Shown here one piece after another: positions 10,889-20,118 of a DNA stretch of 64,000 bases (its first letter is position 1; every line of letters begins with the position of its first letter). Position numbers and translations under genes: made by a program. Under the pieces are notes generated by a model. That model made no database searches. It saw only the letters and a list, made by a program, of their open reading frames with translations, and was not told the origin of the DNA. The stretch spans positions 1 through 64,000 of the forward strand of contig NZ_JANIBL010000023.1 of assembly GCF_024505055.1 (NCBI RefSeq). The letters are read 5' to 3'. This DNA comes from Methylomonas rosea. GTDB lineage: Bacteria > Pseudomonadota > Gammaproteobacteria > Methylococcales > Methylomonadaceae.

Positions 10889-12257
10889 TGTGCTGATCGT
10901 CGAAGACGACATGGCTTTATGCGAGGCGCTATGCGATACGCTGGAAATTGAAGGCTATCGGGTAATCTCCGCTAAAAACGGTATCGAGGCTTTGAGCCAG
11001 TTAGCCAAATATCCGGTCAGGCTGGTGGTCAGCGATGTACAAATGCCGGTGATGGACGGTTTTCAGCTATTGCAGAATATCCAGCAAAAATTCGAGCAGT
11101 TGCCGGTGTTGCTGATGACGGCTTACGGCACCATCCCCAAAGCGGTGGAAGCCATGCAGTCCGGCGCGGCCGATTATTTGATCAAACCCTTCGAAGCCGG
11201 GATGTTGGTCGATAAGGTGGCGTCGTTGATCACGCTGCAAGCGCCAGTGGTTAACGAGCGAGTAGTGGCTGACGAGAGCATGAAAAAGCTTTATGCACTG
11301 GCCAGCAAAGTAGCCAAAACCGATGTGACCATGCTGTTGGAGGGCGAAAGCGGTACCGGTAAAGAAGTGCTGGCCCGTTATGTTCATCGGAACTCGCATT
11401 ATCATGCCGGCCCGTTCGAGGCCATCAATTGCGCGGCGATTCCGGAAAACATGCTGGAAGCGATGCTATTCGGTTACGAGAAAGGCGCGTTTACGGGTGC
11501 CATTCAATCGGCGCCGGGTAAATTCGAACTAGCGCAAGGCGGTACCCTATTGCTGGACGAGATTTCCGAAATGGATATATCGCTGCAAGCCAAATTACTG
11601 CGGGTGCTACAGGAAAAAGAAGTCGAACGTTTGGGCAGTCATCGCAAGATAACGTTGAACGTCAGAATTTTGGCGACAACCAATCGTAAATTAAAAGACT
11701 ATGTGCAAGATGGCCGGTTTCGCGAAGATCTGTATTTTCGCTTGAGCGTATTTCCGCTCAGAATTCCGCCGCTCCGCGAGCGGCCTGGCGATATTTTGCC
11801 GCTGGCGCTGGAGTTGTTGAACAAGCATAGCCCGGCCGGGAAAGCAGTTTGCAGCTTTGACGAGGCGGCAATCACTAAGTTATCTGCATACAGCTGGCCG
11901 GGTAATGTCAGAGAATTGGAAAACGTGGTGCAGCGGGCGTTGATCCTGCAAAGCCGGAGTCAAATCGGCCCCGACGACCTGATTTTTGAGGAAGATATGT
12001 TGGTTTTGCCGAGTTTGCCCGCTGCTGTGCAAAGTCTTGCCGTAGAATCGCGGCAAACCTATAGTGAGAGCAACCAATTCGAGCTCGGCAGCTTGGGTGA
12101 TGGCGTGCGTTCGGCCGAGGAAAAAATTATTTTGCAAATGTTACGCGATGTCAGCGGCAGCCGGAAAACCACAGCCGCCAAGCTGGGTATCAGTCCGCGC
12201 ACCCTGCGCTACAAAATTGCGAGGATGAAGGAAGCGGGAGTGATGGTACCAGGTTAA
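10875..12257 (+). CDS. flrC: Sigma54-dependent flagellar response regulator FlrC/FleR
   Basis: An NtrC-type activator of 460 aa. The receiver domain (1-120) carries the acidic pair after VLIVEDD, phosphorylation site Asp54 in SDVQMP, and Lys in IKPFE. The AAA+ domain (~135-370) has Walker A GESGTGKE, the GAFTGA sigma54-contact loop, and [10 protein letters not shown] (Walker B). A Fis-type helix-turn-helix closes the protein ([19 protein letters not shown]). It should drive sigma54-dependent flagellar genes when phosphorylated by FlrB. The ATG at 10875 is preceded by GGAG. A -24/-12-like element follows 4 bases after the stop and precedes fliE. Confidence 0.93.
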   Translation: MKQYDVLIVEDDMALCEALCDTLEIEGYRVISAKNGIEALSQLAKYPVRLVVSDVQMPVMDGFQLLQNIQQKFEQLPVLLMTAYGTIPKAVEAMQSGAADYLIKPFEAGMLVDKVASLITLQAPVVNERVVADESMKKLYALASKVAKTDVTMLLEGESGTGKEVLARYVHRNSHYHAGPFEAINCAAIPENMLEAMLFGYEKGAFTGAIQSAPGKFELAQGGTLLLDEISEMDISLQAKLLRVLQEKEVERLGSHRKITLNVRILATTNRKLKDYVQDGRFREDLYFRLSVFPLRIPPLRERPGDILPLALELLNKHSPAGKAVCSFDEAAITKLSAYSWPGNVRELENVVQRALILQSRSQIGPDDLIFEEDMLVLPSLPAAVQSLAVESRQTYSESNQFELGSLGDGVRSAEEKIILQMLRDVSGSRKTTAAKLGISPRTLRYKIARMKEAGVMVPG

Positions 12258-12260
12258 ATC

Positions 12261-12277
12261 TTGGCTTGAAAAATGCT
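12261..12277 (+). promoter_or_regulatory. Candidate sigma54 promoter of the fliE operon
   Basis: TTGGCTTGAAAAATGCT fits -24 GG and -12 GC with N5 spacing (TGGCTT-GAAAA-ATGC), three mismatches to TGGCAC-N5-TTGC. Its position between flrC and fliE, 36 bases before fliE, is where RpoN promoters activated by FlrC/FleR are found in relatives. Confidence 0.5.
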
Positions 12278-12312
12278 TGTGCTAAGCAAGGCAACCTAAA
12301 AGAGTCATTATC

Positions 12313-12624
12313 ATGTCAGATATGAATGTTAACCAAGTGCTCGCGCAGATGCGGGCAATGTCCATAGAGGCCGGCGCCAAGCCACAGCCTAGCGACACGT
12401 CCGGCGATTTTGCAGCCATGTTGAAACAATCCATCGACGCCGTGAACAATACCCAGCAAACTGCCAGCGGTATGGCTAAATCATTTGAGATGGGACAGAG
12501 TGACGTCAGTTTGGCGGAAGTGATGATTGCCTCGCAAAAAGCCAGCGTTTCCTTTCAGGCCATGCTCCAGGTGCGTAATAAACTGGTGGATGCTTATAAG
12601 GACGTGATGGGCATGTCAATGTAG
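12313..12624 (+). CDS. fliE: Flagellar hook-basal body protein FliE
   Basis: FliE links the MS ring to the proximal rod and is among the first export substrates. The protein is 103 aa, the normal size. The C-terminal half shows the family pattern: MGQSDVSLAEVMIASQKASVSFQAMLQVRNKLVDAYKDVM. It is the first gene of a tight fliE-F-G-H-I-J-K run, starting 55 bases after flrC behind a sigma54-like element. Confidence 0.95.
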   Translation: MSDMNVNQVLAQMRAMSIEAGAKPQPSDTSGDFAAMLKQSIDAVNNTQQTASGMAKSFEMGQSDVSLAEVMIASQKASVSFQAMLQVRNKLVDAYKDVMGMSM

Positions 12625-12642
12625 GCTAGCGGAATATAAGCC

Positions 12643-14394
12643 ATGAGTGAACTAGACAGAAATCTACCGATGGAGGCCCATAGCCAATTAAGTATGGCGA
12701 ACGCCGACAAAATGCATCCCGCCCTGAAAAGCCTGAGCAAAATGCCAATGGTTCGCCAGCTTGGTTTGATGTTGGGTTTGGCACTCAGCGTCGCAATAGG
12801 CGTGGCCGTGGTGTTGTGGTCGCAGGCTCCGTCTTACGATTTGCTGTTTTCTGGTGTGGCCGAAAAAGATTCTGCGGAAATTCTTGACGCGTTGACCAAA
12901 TTGAATGTGGATTACAAAGTCGAAACCGGTTCCGGGGCAATTATGGTGCCGGCGGATAATGTCCGGGAACTGAAACTGCAATTGGCGGCGCAAGGACTGC
13001 CGCGTAGCGCCAGTTTGGGCTACGAGTTGTTGGATAAAGACAATGGCTTCGGCGCCAGCAAGAATGTCGAGCAAATGCGTTTCCAACGCGCATTGGAAGG
13101 CGAAATCGCGCTGACCATTCAAACCATCCAAAATGTTAAATCCGCGAAAGTGCTGCTGGCTATTCCGGTGCAGTCGGTATTCGTCCGCGAACGTAAAAAG
13201 CCCAGTGCCTCGGTGGTGGTGGAGCTGTATCAAGGCCGCACCCTCGAAAAAGAACAAATTGAATCCATTATCCATTTGGTCGCTTCCAGCGTACCGTTGA
13301 TGGAAGCCAGTCAAGTGACGGTCGTGGATCAGAAAGGCCGCTTGTTGAACAGCAAGGAAGGCGGCGAAGACATGTCCTTGTCCAGCAAGCAGTTCGAATA
13401 CAAGAAAAATATAGAAGAACATCTGCGTGGACGGATCGAAAACATCCTGACGCCATTGGTAGGCGGTGACGGCATGCGGGCGCAAATTTCTGCGGACGTT
13501 GACTTTACCGTCACCGAAAAAACCCAGGAAATGTTTAACCCGGATTTGCCAGCCTTGCGCAGCGAGCAAACCCAGGAAGAAAATAACTCGCTATCCAAAG
13601 TGCAAGGTGTACCCGGCGCGTTGTCCAATCAGCCGCCTCCTACCGGCACAGCGCCGGAAGTGGCCAGCGGCCAGGAAAAACAAGCTGCCGCGGAATCCGG
13701 TTCCGGCTCGTCCAACAAAACCGCCACCCGTAATTACGAACTGGATAAAACCATTACCCATACTAGACTGGCTACCGGTGCCTTACGACGCTTGTCGGTG
13801 GCGGTGGTGGTTGACGATAAAAAAGTGGTGCAAGCCGACGGTAAAGCTACGCTAGTTGCATACTCGCAAGAAGATCTGAATCAACTTCGCGACTTGGTCA
13901 AACAGGCAGTCGGTTATGATAACAGCCGTGGCGACCAGGTGACGGTTACCAACGTGGCATTCAGATTGCCCGATGCATTGGAAGAAGTGCCTTCCGAACC
14001 TATCTGGGAACAAGCCTGGTTTGCCAGTGCGCTGAAACAGTTGGCTGCGGTTGCCGTAGTCTTGCTGCTGATCATGGGAGTATTACGGCCGGGTCTGCGC
14101 ACCTTGATTGCCAAGGAAGAGCAATTGGAAGCGCTTGAACAAGCCAAGGCAATCGCGGAAGCTACCGGCGGTGTGGTCCGCTTCGATGAGACCGGCAAGC
14201 CGGTGGCTGTCGCGGTCTCTGTCGATGAGGAAACCGGCGAAGTACGCACCATTACCACTGGCGTTGAAGATTTATTGTTACTCGAAGCCCCACAAAGCTA
14301 CGAAAAACGTTTGGAATATGTCCAAAAACTGATCGACGAAGATCCTAAATTGGTCGCGCAAGTGATCAAAACCTGGTTAAAAGACGATGGCTGA
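12643..14394 (+). CDS. fliF: Flagellar MS-ring protein FliF
   Basis: FliF forms the membrane-embedded MS ring on which the motor is built. The 583 aa protein has transmembrane segments at ~40-60 (LGLMLGLALSVAIGVAVVLW) and ~463-482 (QLAAVAVVLLLIMGVLRPGL), with the large periplasmic ring-building region between them, including the low-complexity stretch at ~320-365 (Pro/Ser/Gly/Ala). The cytoplasmic tail (~525-583) ends in an acidic/hydrophobic FliG-binding segment (KLIDEDPKLVAQVIKTWLKDDG). Its last 8 bases overlap fliG, matching the tight physical link between the two products. Confidence 0.96.
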   Translation: MSELDRNLPMEAHSQLSMANADKMHPALKSLSKMPMVRQLGLMLGLALSVAIGVAVVLWSQAPSYDLLFSGVAEKDSAEILDALTKLNVDYKVETGSGAIMVPADNVRELKLQLAAQGLPRSASLGYELLDKDNGFGASKNVEQMRFQRALEGEIALTIQTIQNVKSAKVLLAIPVQSVFVRERKKPSASVVVELYQGRTLEKEQIESIIHLVASSVPLMEASQVTVVDQKGRLLNSKEGGEDMSLSSKQFEYKKNIEEHLRGRIENILTPLVGGDGMRAQISADVDFTVTEKTQEMFNPDLPALRSEQTQEENNSLSKVQGVPGALSNQPPPTGTAPEVASGQEKQAAAESGSGSSNKTATRNYELDKTITHTRLATGALRRLSVAVVVDDKKVVQADGKATLVAYSQEDLNQLRDLVKQAVGYDNSRGDQVTVTNVAFRLPDALEEVPSEPIWEQAWFASALKQLAAVAVVLLLIMGVLRPGLRTLIAKEEQLEALEQAKAIAEATGGVVRFDETGKPVAVAVSVDEETGEVRTITTGVEDLLLLEAPQSYEKRLEYVQKLIDEDPKLVAQVIKTWLKDDG

Positions 14395-15397
14395 TCAAGA
14401 GAAATTAACGCATGCGCAACGGGCTTCGCTGCTGCTATTGGCGGTGGGACAGGATAGGGCGGCCTCGGTGTTGAAGCATATGGGACCGAAAGAAGTGCAA
14501 TTGATCGGTTCGAACATGGCGCAGCTCGGGCCGATTAGCTCGGGTATGGTCGATGAGGTGCTGGAAGAGTTCATCATCGAAATCAAAAACGAAACCGGCC
14601 TGGGTCTGGATTCCGACGAGTACATCCGCAACATGCTGACCAACGCGCTGGGCGCGGATAAAGCCGGCAGTATCATTGATCGGATTCTACTGGGTGCGAA
14701 CAGCAAGGGTATTGAACAGTTGAAGTGGATGGATACCCGTTCCATCGCAGACTTGATCCGTCTGGAACATCCGCAAATCATCTCCATTATTTTGTCCTTG
14801 CTGGATGCCGATCAGGCCGCCGACGTACTGACTTTGTTGCCGCAAAACATGCGCTCCGATATTTTGATGCGCATCGCCACCCTGGAAGGCGTGCAGCCCG
14901 CCGCCTTGCGCGAGTTGGACGACATTATGGAAAAGCAGTTGACCGGCAGCGATGGCGTCAAATCCTCGCAAATCGGCGGTATCGACGCGGCGGCCAACAT
15001 CCTCAACTTTATCGAAAGCGGTGTCAGCGATCCGATGATGCAAGACATCAACGAAGCCAACGCCGATTTGGGTCAACGTATCCAGGATAAAATGTTTGTG
15101 TTCGGCGACTTGATCAACGTCGACGATCGCGGAATTCAAACCCTGTTGCGCGAAGTGTCCACCGATCAGTTATTGCTGGCTCTGCGCGGTGTGGAAACCG
15201 GTTTACGTGACAAAGTTTTCGCCAATATGTCCAGACGCGCGGCTGAAATGCTGCGCGACGATTTGGAAGCCGCGCCGCCTGCGCGCCTGAGCGAAGTGGA
15301 AGCAGCGCAAAAAGATATTCTGGCGATAGCCAAACGCTTGTCCGATGCCGGTGAAATAGCTTTGGGCGGCAGTGGCGGTGGCGATGAGTTCGTCTAA
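14387..15397 (+). CDS. fliG: Flagellar motor switch protein FliG
   Basis: FliG is the C-ring protein that contacts the stator and generates torque. At 336 aa it shows the N-terminal FliF-binding domain (LTHAQRASLLLLAVGQDRAASVLKHM), the middle domain with EHPQIISIILSLL and an AADVLTLLP segment, and the C-terminal torque domain with charged residues in MFVFGDLINVDDRGIQTLLREV and LRDDLEAAPPARLSEVE. It overlaps fliF by 8 bases and fliH by 14 bases. Confidence 0.96.
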   Translation: MADQEKLTHAQRASLLLLAVGQDRAASVLKHMGPKEVQLIGSNMAQLGPISSGMVDEVLEEFIIEIKNETGLGLDSDEYIRNMLTNALGADKAGSIIDRILLGANSKGIEQLKWMDTRSIADLIRLEHPQIISIILSLLDADQAADVLTLLPQNMRSDILMRIATLEGVQPAALRELDDIMEKQLTGSDGVKSSQIGGIDAAANILNFIESGVSDPMMQDINEANADLGQRIQDKMFVFGDLINVDDRGIQTLLREVSTDQLLLALRGVETGLRDKVFANMSRRAAEMLRDDLEAAPPARLSEVEAAQKDILAIAKRLSDAGEIALGGSGGGDEFV

Positions 15398-16088
15398 GAG
15401 CAATAAGTTTTCCGAGTCCGAGCTGCAAGCTCTGGATCGCTGGACTAATTTGCAGGATTTCAGTAACCCGCGTTCCGAAGCGGTCGAATTGGAAGACGTG
15501 ACCGAGGTTCTGACGGCCGAGCAGATTGAAGAAATTCAGAAGCAGGCCTATGCCGAAGCGTTTGAGCAAGGTAAGCAGCAAGGCTACGCGGACGGACAAA
15601 AAGAAGGGTTTGAGGCCGGGCGCAAGCAAGGTTATGAAGAAAGCCTGCATTTGCTGCAAAAACAGGCAGCCGAGCTCACCAGTTTGCTGGAAGCGCTCAG
15701 TGAGCCCTTCAAGCAACTCGACGAATCGGTCGAGCAGGAGTTGGTGAAATTGACCATCGCCATTGCTAGTCAATTAATCCGCCGGGAATTGAAGTTGGAA
15801 CCCGGCGAGATCGTCGGCGTGGTCAGAGAGGCGATCAATGCCTTGCCGCTCGCATCTCAGAAAGTCACCGTCAACTTACATCCCGAAGATGCGGCCTTGG
15901 TCCGCACCGCGTTAAAACTCGATGAAAATATGCCGCCCTGGCGCTTGCAGGAAAATCCTTTATTAAGCCGTGGCGGTTGCACCGTTGAAACCGAAGTGTC
16001 GAGAATCGATGCCAGCGTCGAAAGCCGTGTGGCCGCAGTGATCGCCACGGTACTGGGCGGCGAGCGCCGTGAGGATTTTGGGCGATGA
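15384..16088 (+). CDS. fliH: Flagellar export ATPase regulator FliH
   Basis: FliH binds FliI and tethers it to the export gate and C ring. The 234 aa protein has a Glu/Gln-rich helix and the family's GxxxG-type repeat (EQGKQQGYADGQKEGFEAGRK split over ~52-75), then the conserved C-terminal FliH domain (VKLTIAIASQLIRREL). The ATG at 15384 is chosen over a GTG at 15372. It overlaps fliG by 14 bases and fliI by 4 bases (ATGA), as in a single translated unit. Confidence 0.92.
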   Translation: MSSSKSNKFSESELQALDRWTNLQDFSNPRSEAVELEDVTEVLTAEQIEEIQKQAYAEAFEQGKQQGYADGQKEGFEAGRKQGYEESLHLLQKQAAELTSLLEALSEPFKQLDESVEQELVKLTIAIASQLIRRELKLEPGEIVGVVREAINALPLASQKVTVNLHPEDAALVRTALKLDENMPPWRLQENPLLSRGGCTVETEVSRIDASVESRVAAVIATVLGGERREDFGR

Positions 16089-17434
16089 CCCCCAGTGTTG
16101 ATCGTTCAGATGTGTGGCTGGCGCGCTTGCAGCCATACCGGGAAAGACTGGCTGCGGACCCGCTGGAGTTGGTGGTTGAAGGGAAATTGTCGCGTATGGT
16201 GGGTTTGACGCTGGAAGCGGAAGGCTGCCGGGCGGCGATTGGTTCGTTGTGTCAAGTAATTACCAAATCCGGCAAGATCATTACGGCCGAGGTGGTCGGT
16301 TTTGGCGGATCCCGATTATTTTTGATGCCGACCGGCGATACGCATGGTCTGGAACCCGGCTGTCGGGTGATTCCGATGGGTAAGAACAGTCTAGCGAGTG
16401 TTGGCTTCGGTCTGTTGGGCCGGGTGCTCGACGGTGCTGGTAAGCCGTTGGACAGCAAAGGTCCGCTGGATACCGATGCCAAGGTGTCCCTGGCCGGCGT
16501 CACCATCAATCCGCTCAGCCGCAAACCGATCCGCGAGGCACTCGATGTTGGCGTGCGGGCCATCAATGCCATCCTTAGCGTCGGTCGGGGTCAGCGTATG
16601 GGCTTGTTTGCCGGTACCGGCGTCGGCAAAAGCGTGTTGCTGGGGATGATGACCAAGTTCACCAACGCCGATGTGGTGGTGGTTGGTCTGGTTGGCGAGC
16701 GGGGCAGAGAGGTCAACGAATTTGTACTGAAGATCCTTGGCGAAGAAGGCTTGCGCCGAGCCGTGGTGGTGGCGTCGCCAGCTGACGATTCGCCGCTGAT
16801 GCGGGTGCATGGCGCGTTGTTGGCGACCAGTATCGCCGAATATTTTCGCGACCAGGGCCTGGATGTGTTGTTGCTGATGGACTCCTTGACCCGTTATGCC
16901 CAGGCGTATCGGGAAATCGCTTTGGCGATAGACGAGCCGCCGGCTACCAAGGGCTATCCGCCGTCGGTGTTTGCGAAATTGCCGCAACTGGTGGAGCGTG
17001 CCGGTAACGGCGACGAAGGCGGTGGTTCGATTACCGCGTTTTACACGGTATTGGCGGAAGGCGACGATACCAACGATCCGATTGCCGATGCGGCGCGGGG
17101 GGTGCTGGACGGCCATGTGGTGTTGTCGCGATCCTTGGCCGAGTCCGGTCATTATCCGGCAATCGATATTGAAGCGTCGATCAGCCGGGTGATGCCGGAC
17201 ATCATAGAGCCGGAGCATCTGCAAATGGCGCGGGATTTGCGGCGTTTGTATTCCACCTACCAACAGAACAAGGATTTGATCAGCGTCGGTGCTTATCGGC
17301 CGGGAGCCGATCCGCGCATCGACAAGGCGATAGAAAAAAATCCGGCGATCATGGATTTTCTGCAACAAAGCATGGATGAATCGGTGGACTTGAGCCGGAG
17401 TCTGAGCGAGTTAGCGCAACTGCTGGCTAGTTGA
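16085..17434 (+). CDS. fliI: Flagellum-specific export ATPase FliI
   Basis: FliI is the F1-beta-like hexameric ATPase of the flagellar type III export apparatus. The 449 aa protein carries Walker A AGTGVGKS (~176-183), the export-ATPase signature region PPATKGYPPSVFAKLPQLVERAG (~283-305) and Walker B LLLMDSLTR (~258-266). Its ATG overlaps the fliH stop (ATGA), and its stop overlaps the fliJ start (TGATG). Confidence 0.96.
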   Translation: MTPSVDRSDVWLARLQPYRERLAADPLELVVEGKLSRMVGLTLEAEGCRAAIGSLCQVITKSGKIITAEVVGFGGSRLFLMPTGDTHGLEPGCRVIPMGKNSLASVGFGLLGRVLDGAGKPLDSKGPLDTDAKVSLAGVTINPLSRKPIREALDVGVRAINAILSVGRGQRMGLFAGTGVGKSVLLGMMTKFTNADVVVVGLVGERGREVNEFVLKILGEEGLRRAVVVASPADDSPLMRVHGALLATSIAEYFRDQGLDVLLLMDSLTRYAQAYREIALAIDEPPATKGYPPSVFAKLPQLVERAGNGDEGGGSITAFYTVLAEGDDTNDPIADAARGVLDGHVVLSRSLAESGHYPAIDIEASISRVMPDIIEPEHLQMARDLRRLYSTYQQNKDLISVGAYRPGADPRIDKAIEKNPAIMDFLQQSMDESVDLSRSLSELAQLLAS

Positions 17435-17886
17435 TGAAAAAGTCCCAGCGTCTGAAAGTCATCATCGACCTGCATGCGCGTCAGGAACGTGACGCTCTGG
17501 AGGCGTTGGGCATCAGCCAGCAAAAACTGCAAGAACAGCAAGCCCAGCTTGAAAATCTACAAAGTTACCGTCTGGATTATTTAGGTAAATTCGCCCTTAG
17601 ACAGCAGGCCGGTATCAATATCAGCCAGTTGATGGAGTTCAGGGCCTTTGCCGACAAGCTCGACCAGGCCATCGAAAGCCAGCAGCAGACGGTCAGCAAC
17701 CACGAGCGCGAGGTGCAGCGGGCGCGCAAGCGCTGGGAAGATGCGCATCAACGTACCAAAAGTTTGCAGAAAGTCAGTGATTTGGCGTTAGTTGAGGAAA
17801 TGAAAGTCGAACAAAAACGCGAACAGGCCGAGCAAGACGACCGGGCTGCGCGATCAGGACGTAAGGATGGCACGGGAAGTGCTTGA
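17434..17886 (+). CDS. fliJ: Flagellar export protein FliJ
   Basis: FliJ is the small coiled-coil stalk/chaperone-like component acting with FliI. The protein is 150 aa and almost entirely helical and charged, with heptad-like Gln/Leu/Glu runs (KLQEQQAQLENLQSYR, QTVSNHEREVQRARKRWEDA). Identity rests on that form and on the fixed fliI-fliJ-fliK order. The ATG at 17434 shares one base with the fliI stop. Confidence 0.88.
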   Translation: MKKSQRLKVIIDLHARQERDALEALGISQQKLQEQQAQLENLQSYRLDYLGKFALRQQAGINISQLMEFRAFADKLDQAIESQQQTVSNHEREVQRARKRWEDAHQRTKSLQKVSDLALVEEMKVEQKREQAEQDDRAARSGRKDGTGSA

Positions 17887-17913
17887 GTAAACAAAAATAT
17901 CAGGAGAAATGCC

Positions 17914-19275
17914 ATGAATATCCAAGGTTTAAATCCGCTGTCTCTATTGTCCTCCGCCGAAGGTGCCGGTTCTGCTACTGCGGGTCTGCTGAGTGAAGGC
18001 GGCGGCGGGGGGTTTTCGGCGGCGTTGCTGGAGCAACTAACGCAATTGCAGAATAGCTTGCTGAGCAAGGGCGCAGCCGGTGATGCCGGATTGGCGAATT
18101 TGCAGCAGCTGGGCGGTTTGGGGGCGGACGCCCTGAATAGCCAAAGCATGCAGGATTTTACCGCTCTGTTCGGCAAGAGTTTGCCGACGGCAACCAAGCT
18201 GGGTCAGGATATTAATCTGGACGATACCATGCAAGCCTTGGCGGATGTGTTGCAATATCTGCAAGGCTTGGAGGCTGCTACGGTTACCGAGCAACAAACC
18301 CCGGTGTTACCGGCTGTCTCGGCAAATCAAGATAACTTTGCCGAGATAGCGGCAGAAAATACCGAGACCGCAAATGAGCAGGTAGAGAATGCAGCGATGC
18401 TGGCGGGGATGCAGGCTCAGCCCTTGCCGGTTGCGGATAGCGTGAATAGTGTTAACGAGGTACTAAAATCCGCGGTAGCAACCAGCGAGGCGATGTCTGC
18501 TATCAAAAACAGCCCTGAACTGTTGGGTATGGATGCCAAAAAAGAAGCGCTGTCGGCATTGAACGGCGCGGAAGAAGGGCGCAGAGGGTTGGTAGCGGAA
18601 GGTGGTTTTGCCAAAGCACTGGACGCCGAGGACGGCGCGTCTCAGCAATTTTCGCAAGACAGCGCGGCTAACGCATTTCAAAGCGAACAGAGCAATACAA
18701 CCAAAAATCAAATTGGCGGTAGCGAGGCTGACGTGGGTTTGTCGAGAATGACGGCCGACATCGCCCAGCTGAATAAATCGGTAAATAATGCCGGGCAAAC
18801 ACCTGCGCCGGCGATAGAAAAACATTTAACTCATCCGGAATGGAACACCGATTTGGGCGAAAAATTGCTGTGGATGCATAAGCAAGCGGTGCCTTCCGCC
18901 GAAATTCGCTTGAACCCGGAGCATCTGGGGCCTATTTCTATCAAGATCGATGTGAATCAGGACCAAGCCAGTGTGGTCTTCACCGCCCAGCATGCGGCGG
19001 TCAGGGACGCCATAGAGGCGGCTATTCCCAAACTGCGGGAAATGTTGGGCGGGCAAAACTTGAATTTGGCGGATGTTAACGTTTCCCAGCAACAATCCGA
19101 ACAAAGACCGGGACGCGAGTCCTTTCAAACGGCCGGCGAGCAAAATCGCGGCGGCAATAGTCGTGGCCAAGACCACGCCGATAGCGCGACAAACGATGCA
19201 TCCAACACTATTCTTGATGAAATTGAAGCAGGCAGAGCCATTGCCAGCAACGGTTTATTGAGCCTGTTTGCCTAG
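17914..19275 (+). CDS. fliK: Flagellar hook-length control protein FliK
   Basis: FliK measures hook length and switches export specificity. At 453 aa it has a long, low-complexity, Ala/Gln/Glu-rich N-terminal two thirds and a conserved C-terminal Flg_hook domain (~300-400) with AEIRLNPEHLGPISIKIDV and VRDAIEAAIPKLREML. Gln/Ser/Gly-rich tail follows. It is the last gene of this flagellar run: a hairpin and the rpsF promoter come directly after. fliL-fliM and the rest of the set must be elsewhere. Confidence 0.9.
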   Translation: MNIQGLNPLSLLSSAEGAGSATAGLLSEGGGGGFSAALLEQLTQLQNSLLSKGAAGDAGLANLQQLGGLGADALNSQSMQDFTALFGKSLPTATKLGQDINLDDTMQALADVLQYLQGLEAATVTEQQTPVLPAVSANQDNFAEIAAENTETANEQVENAAMLAGMQAQPLPVADSVNSVNEVLKSAVATSEAMSAIKNSPELLGMDAKKEALSALNGAEEGRRGLVAEGGFAKALDAEDGASQQFSQDSAANAFQSEQSNTTKNQIGGSEADVGLSRMTADIAQLNKSVNNAGQTPAPAIEKHLTHPEWNTDLGEKLLWMHKQAVPSAEIRLNPEHLGPISIKIDVNQDQASVVFTAQHAAVRDAIEAAIPKLREMLGGQNLNLADVNVSQQQSEQRPGRESFQTAGEQNRGGNSRGQDHADSATNDASNTILDEIEAGRAIASNGLLSLFA

Positions 19276-19282
19276 TCTCCTC

Positions 19283-19320
19283 AGGCGCTGTTGAAAAATT
19301 GCTTTGCAAAAACAGCGCCT
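19283..19320 (+). terminator. Possible terminator after fliK
   Basis: A 10-bp perfect stem, AGGCGCTGTT (19283-19292) with AACAGCGCCT (19311-19320), has an 18-base AT-rich loop and only a weak T tract after it. It overlaps the rpsF promoter -35 region, so it may act as a weak terminator between the flagellar and ribosomal units. Confidence 0.45.
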
Positions 19321-19331
19321 ATTTCTATAAT
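19304..19331 (+). promoter_or_regulatory. Sigma70 promoter for the rpsF operon
   Basis: TTGCAA (19304-19309), a 16-base spacer, and a perfect TATAAT (19326-19331). Transcription would start near 19338, leaving a leader of about 78 bases before rpsF. Confidence 0.65.
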
Positions 19332-19343
19332 GCCCAGCTTTTT

Positions 19344-19410
19344 GGGGAATTTATCCCCGTCCCTTGCTTCACTATCCAGACGGATGGGAGGCTTTTAAAC
19401 CCGTAAGGAG
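19344..19410 (+). promoter_or_regulatory. Candidate rpsF 5' leader (S6:S18-type autoregulation)
   Basis: The leader can form GGGGA-TCCCC (19344-19348 with 19354-19358) or, sharing bases, CCGTC-GACGG (19357-19361 with 19379-19383). Leaders of rpsF operons in many bacteria bind the S6:S18 complex through a stem with an exposed CCG. The overlap of two pairings around a CCG fits, but the consensus fold was not tested. Confidence 0.3.
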
Positions 19411-19415
19411 AAATC

Positions 19416-19841
19416 ATGCGACATTATGAAATTGTCTTCTTAGTCCACCCTGACCAAAGTGCTCAGGTGCCGGCTATGATAGAACGTTATAAATCCACCG
19501 TTGAAGAAGCCGCAGGCAAAATTCACCGTCTGGAAGATTGGGGCCGTAGACATTTGGCCTACCCTATCAAAAAAATTCATAAAGCACATTACGTGTTGAT
19601 GAACATCGAATGCGACCAAGCCACTCTTGAAGAACTGGAAAGCGGTTTTCGATTCAACGACGCTATCTTGCGCAGCCAAACCCTGGCGCAAAAAGCGGCC
19701 GTAACCGAGCCTTCCGCGATTGCTGTCAGCGGTAACGACGGCCAAAAAGCCGGTAGCCGCGTTAAGGAAGAAGTCGAAGAAGAAACCGAAGAAGCCGAAG
19801 TAGAAGTCGTCGAGACTGAAGTAGTAGCGGATTCCGAATAA
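19416..19841 (+). CDS. rpsF: 30S ribosomal protein S6
   Basis: S6 sits on the 30S platform with S18. The core (~1-95) shows the family: [43 protein letters not shown], and [11 protein letters not shown]. The C-terminal tail (~110-141) is a run of Glu/Val/Thr, as in proteobacterial S6 proteins that receive added glutamates. It has an AAGGAG ribosome site and is first in rpsF-rpsR-DUF2232-rplI. Confidence 0.98.
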   Translation: MRHYEIVFLVHPDQSAQVPAMIERYKSTVEEAAGKIHRLEDWGRRHLAYPIKKIHKAHYVLMNIECDQATLEELESGFRFNDAILRSQTLAQKAAVTEPSAIAVSGNDGQKAGSRVKEEVEEETEEAEVEVVETEVVADSE

Positions 19842-19866
19842 TCAACATTGAACCAAGAGAATTGTG

Positions 19867-20097
19867 ATGGCACGTAATAACATTAGACGCAAAAAAGGTT
19901 GCCGCTTTAGCGGCGAAGACGCGATCGTAATCGATTATAAAGATCTGGATTTATTGAGCGAGTACGTTACCGAAACCGGCAAAATCATTCCTAGCCGCAT
20001 CACCGGTACCAGTGCGAAGTACCAAAGACAGTTAACTTCCGCTATTAAGCAAGCGCGGTTCCTGGCTTTGTTGCCGTTCTGCGACGCACACAAGTGA
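19867..20097 (+). CDS. rpsR: 30S ribosomal protein S18
   Basis: S18 binds S6 and 16S rRNA on the platform. The 76 aa protein contains [28 protein letters not shown] and [30 protein letters not shown], diagnostic for the family. The ATG at 19867 is used; a GTG sits one codon upstream. It follows rpsF by 25 bases. Confidence 0.98.
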   Translation: MARNNIRRKKGCRFSGEDAIVIDYKDLDLLSEYVTETGKIIPSRITGTSAKYQRQLTSAIKQARFLALLPFCDAHK

Positions 20098-20118
20098 TTT
20101 AGCACGAGGGAATAGCGC

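Noticed and set aside
12688-13569. Long minus-strand frame opposite fliF
   Set aside because: Shadow of a strongly conserved gene: His/Gln/Arg/Phe-rich, no motif.
16391-17368. 325-codon minus-strand frame opposite fliI
   Set aside because: Shadow of fliI, biased composition and no recognisable domain.
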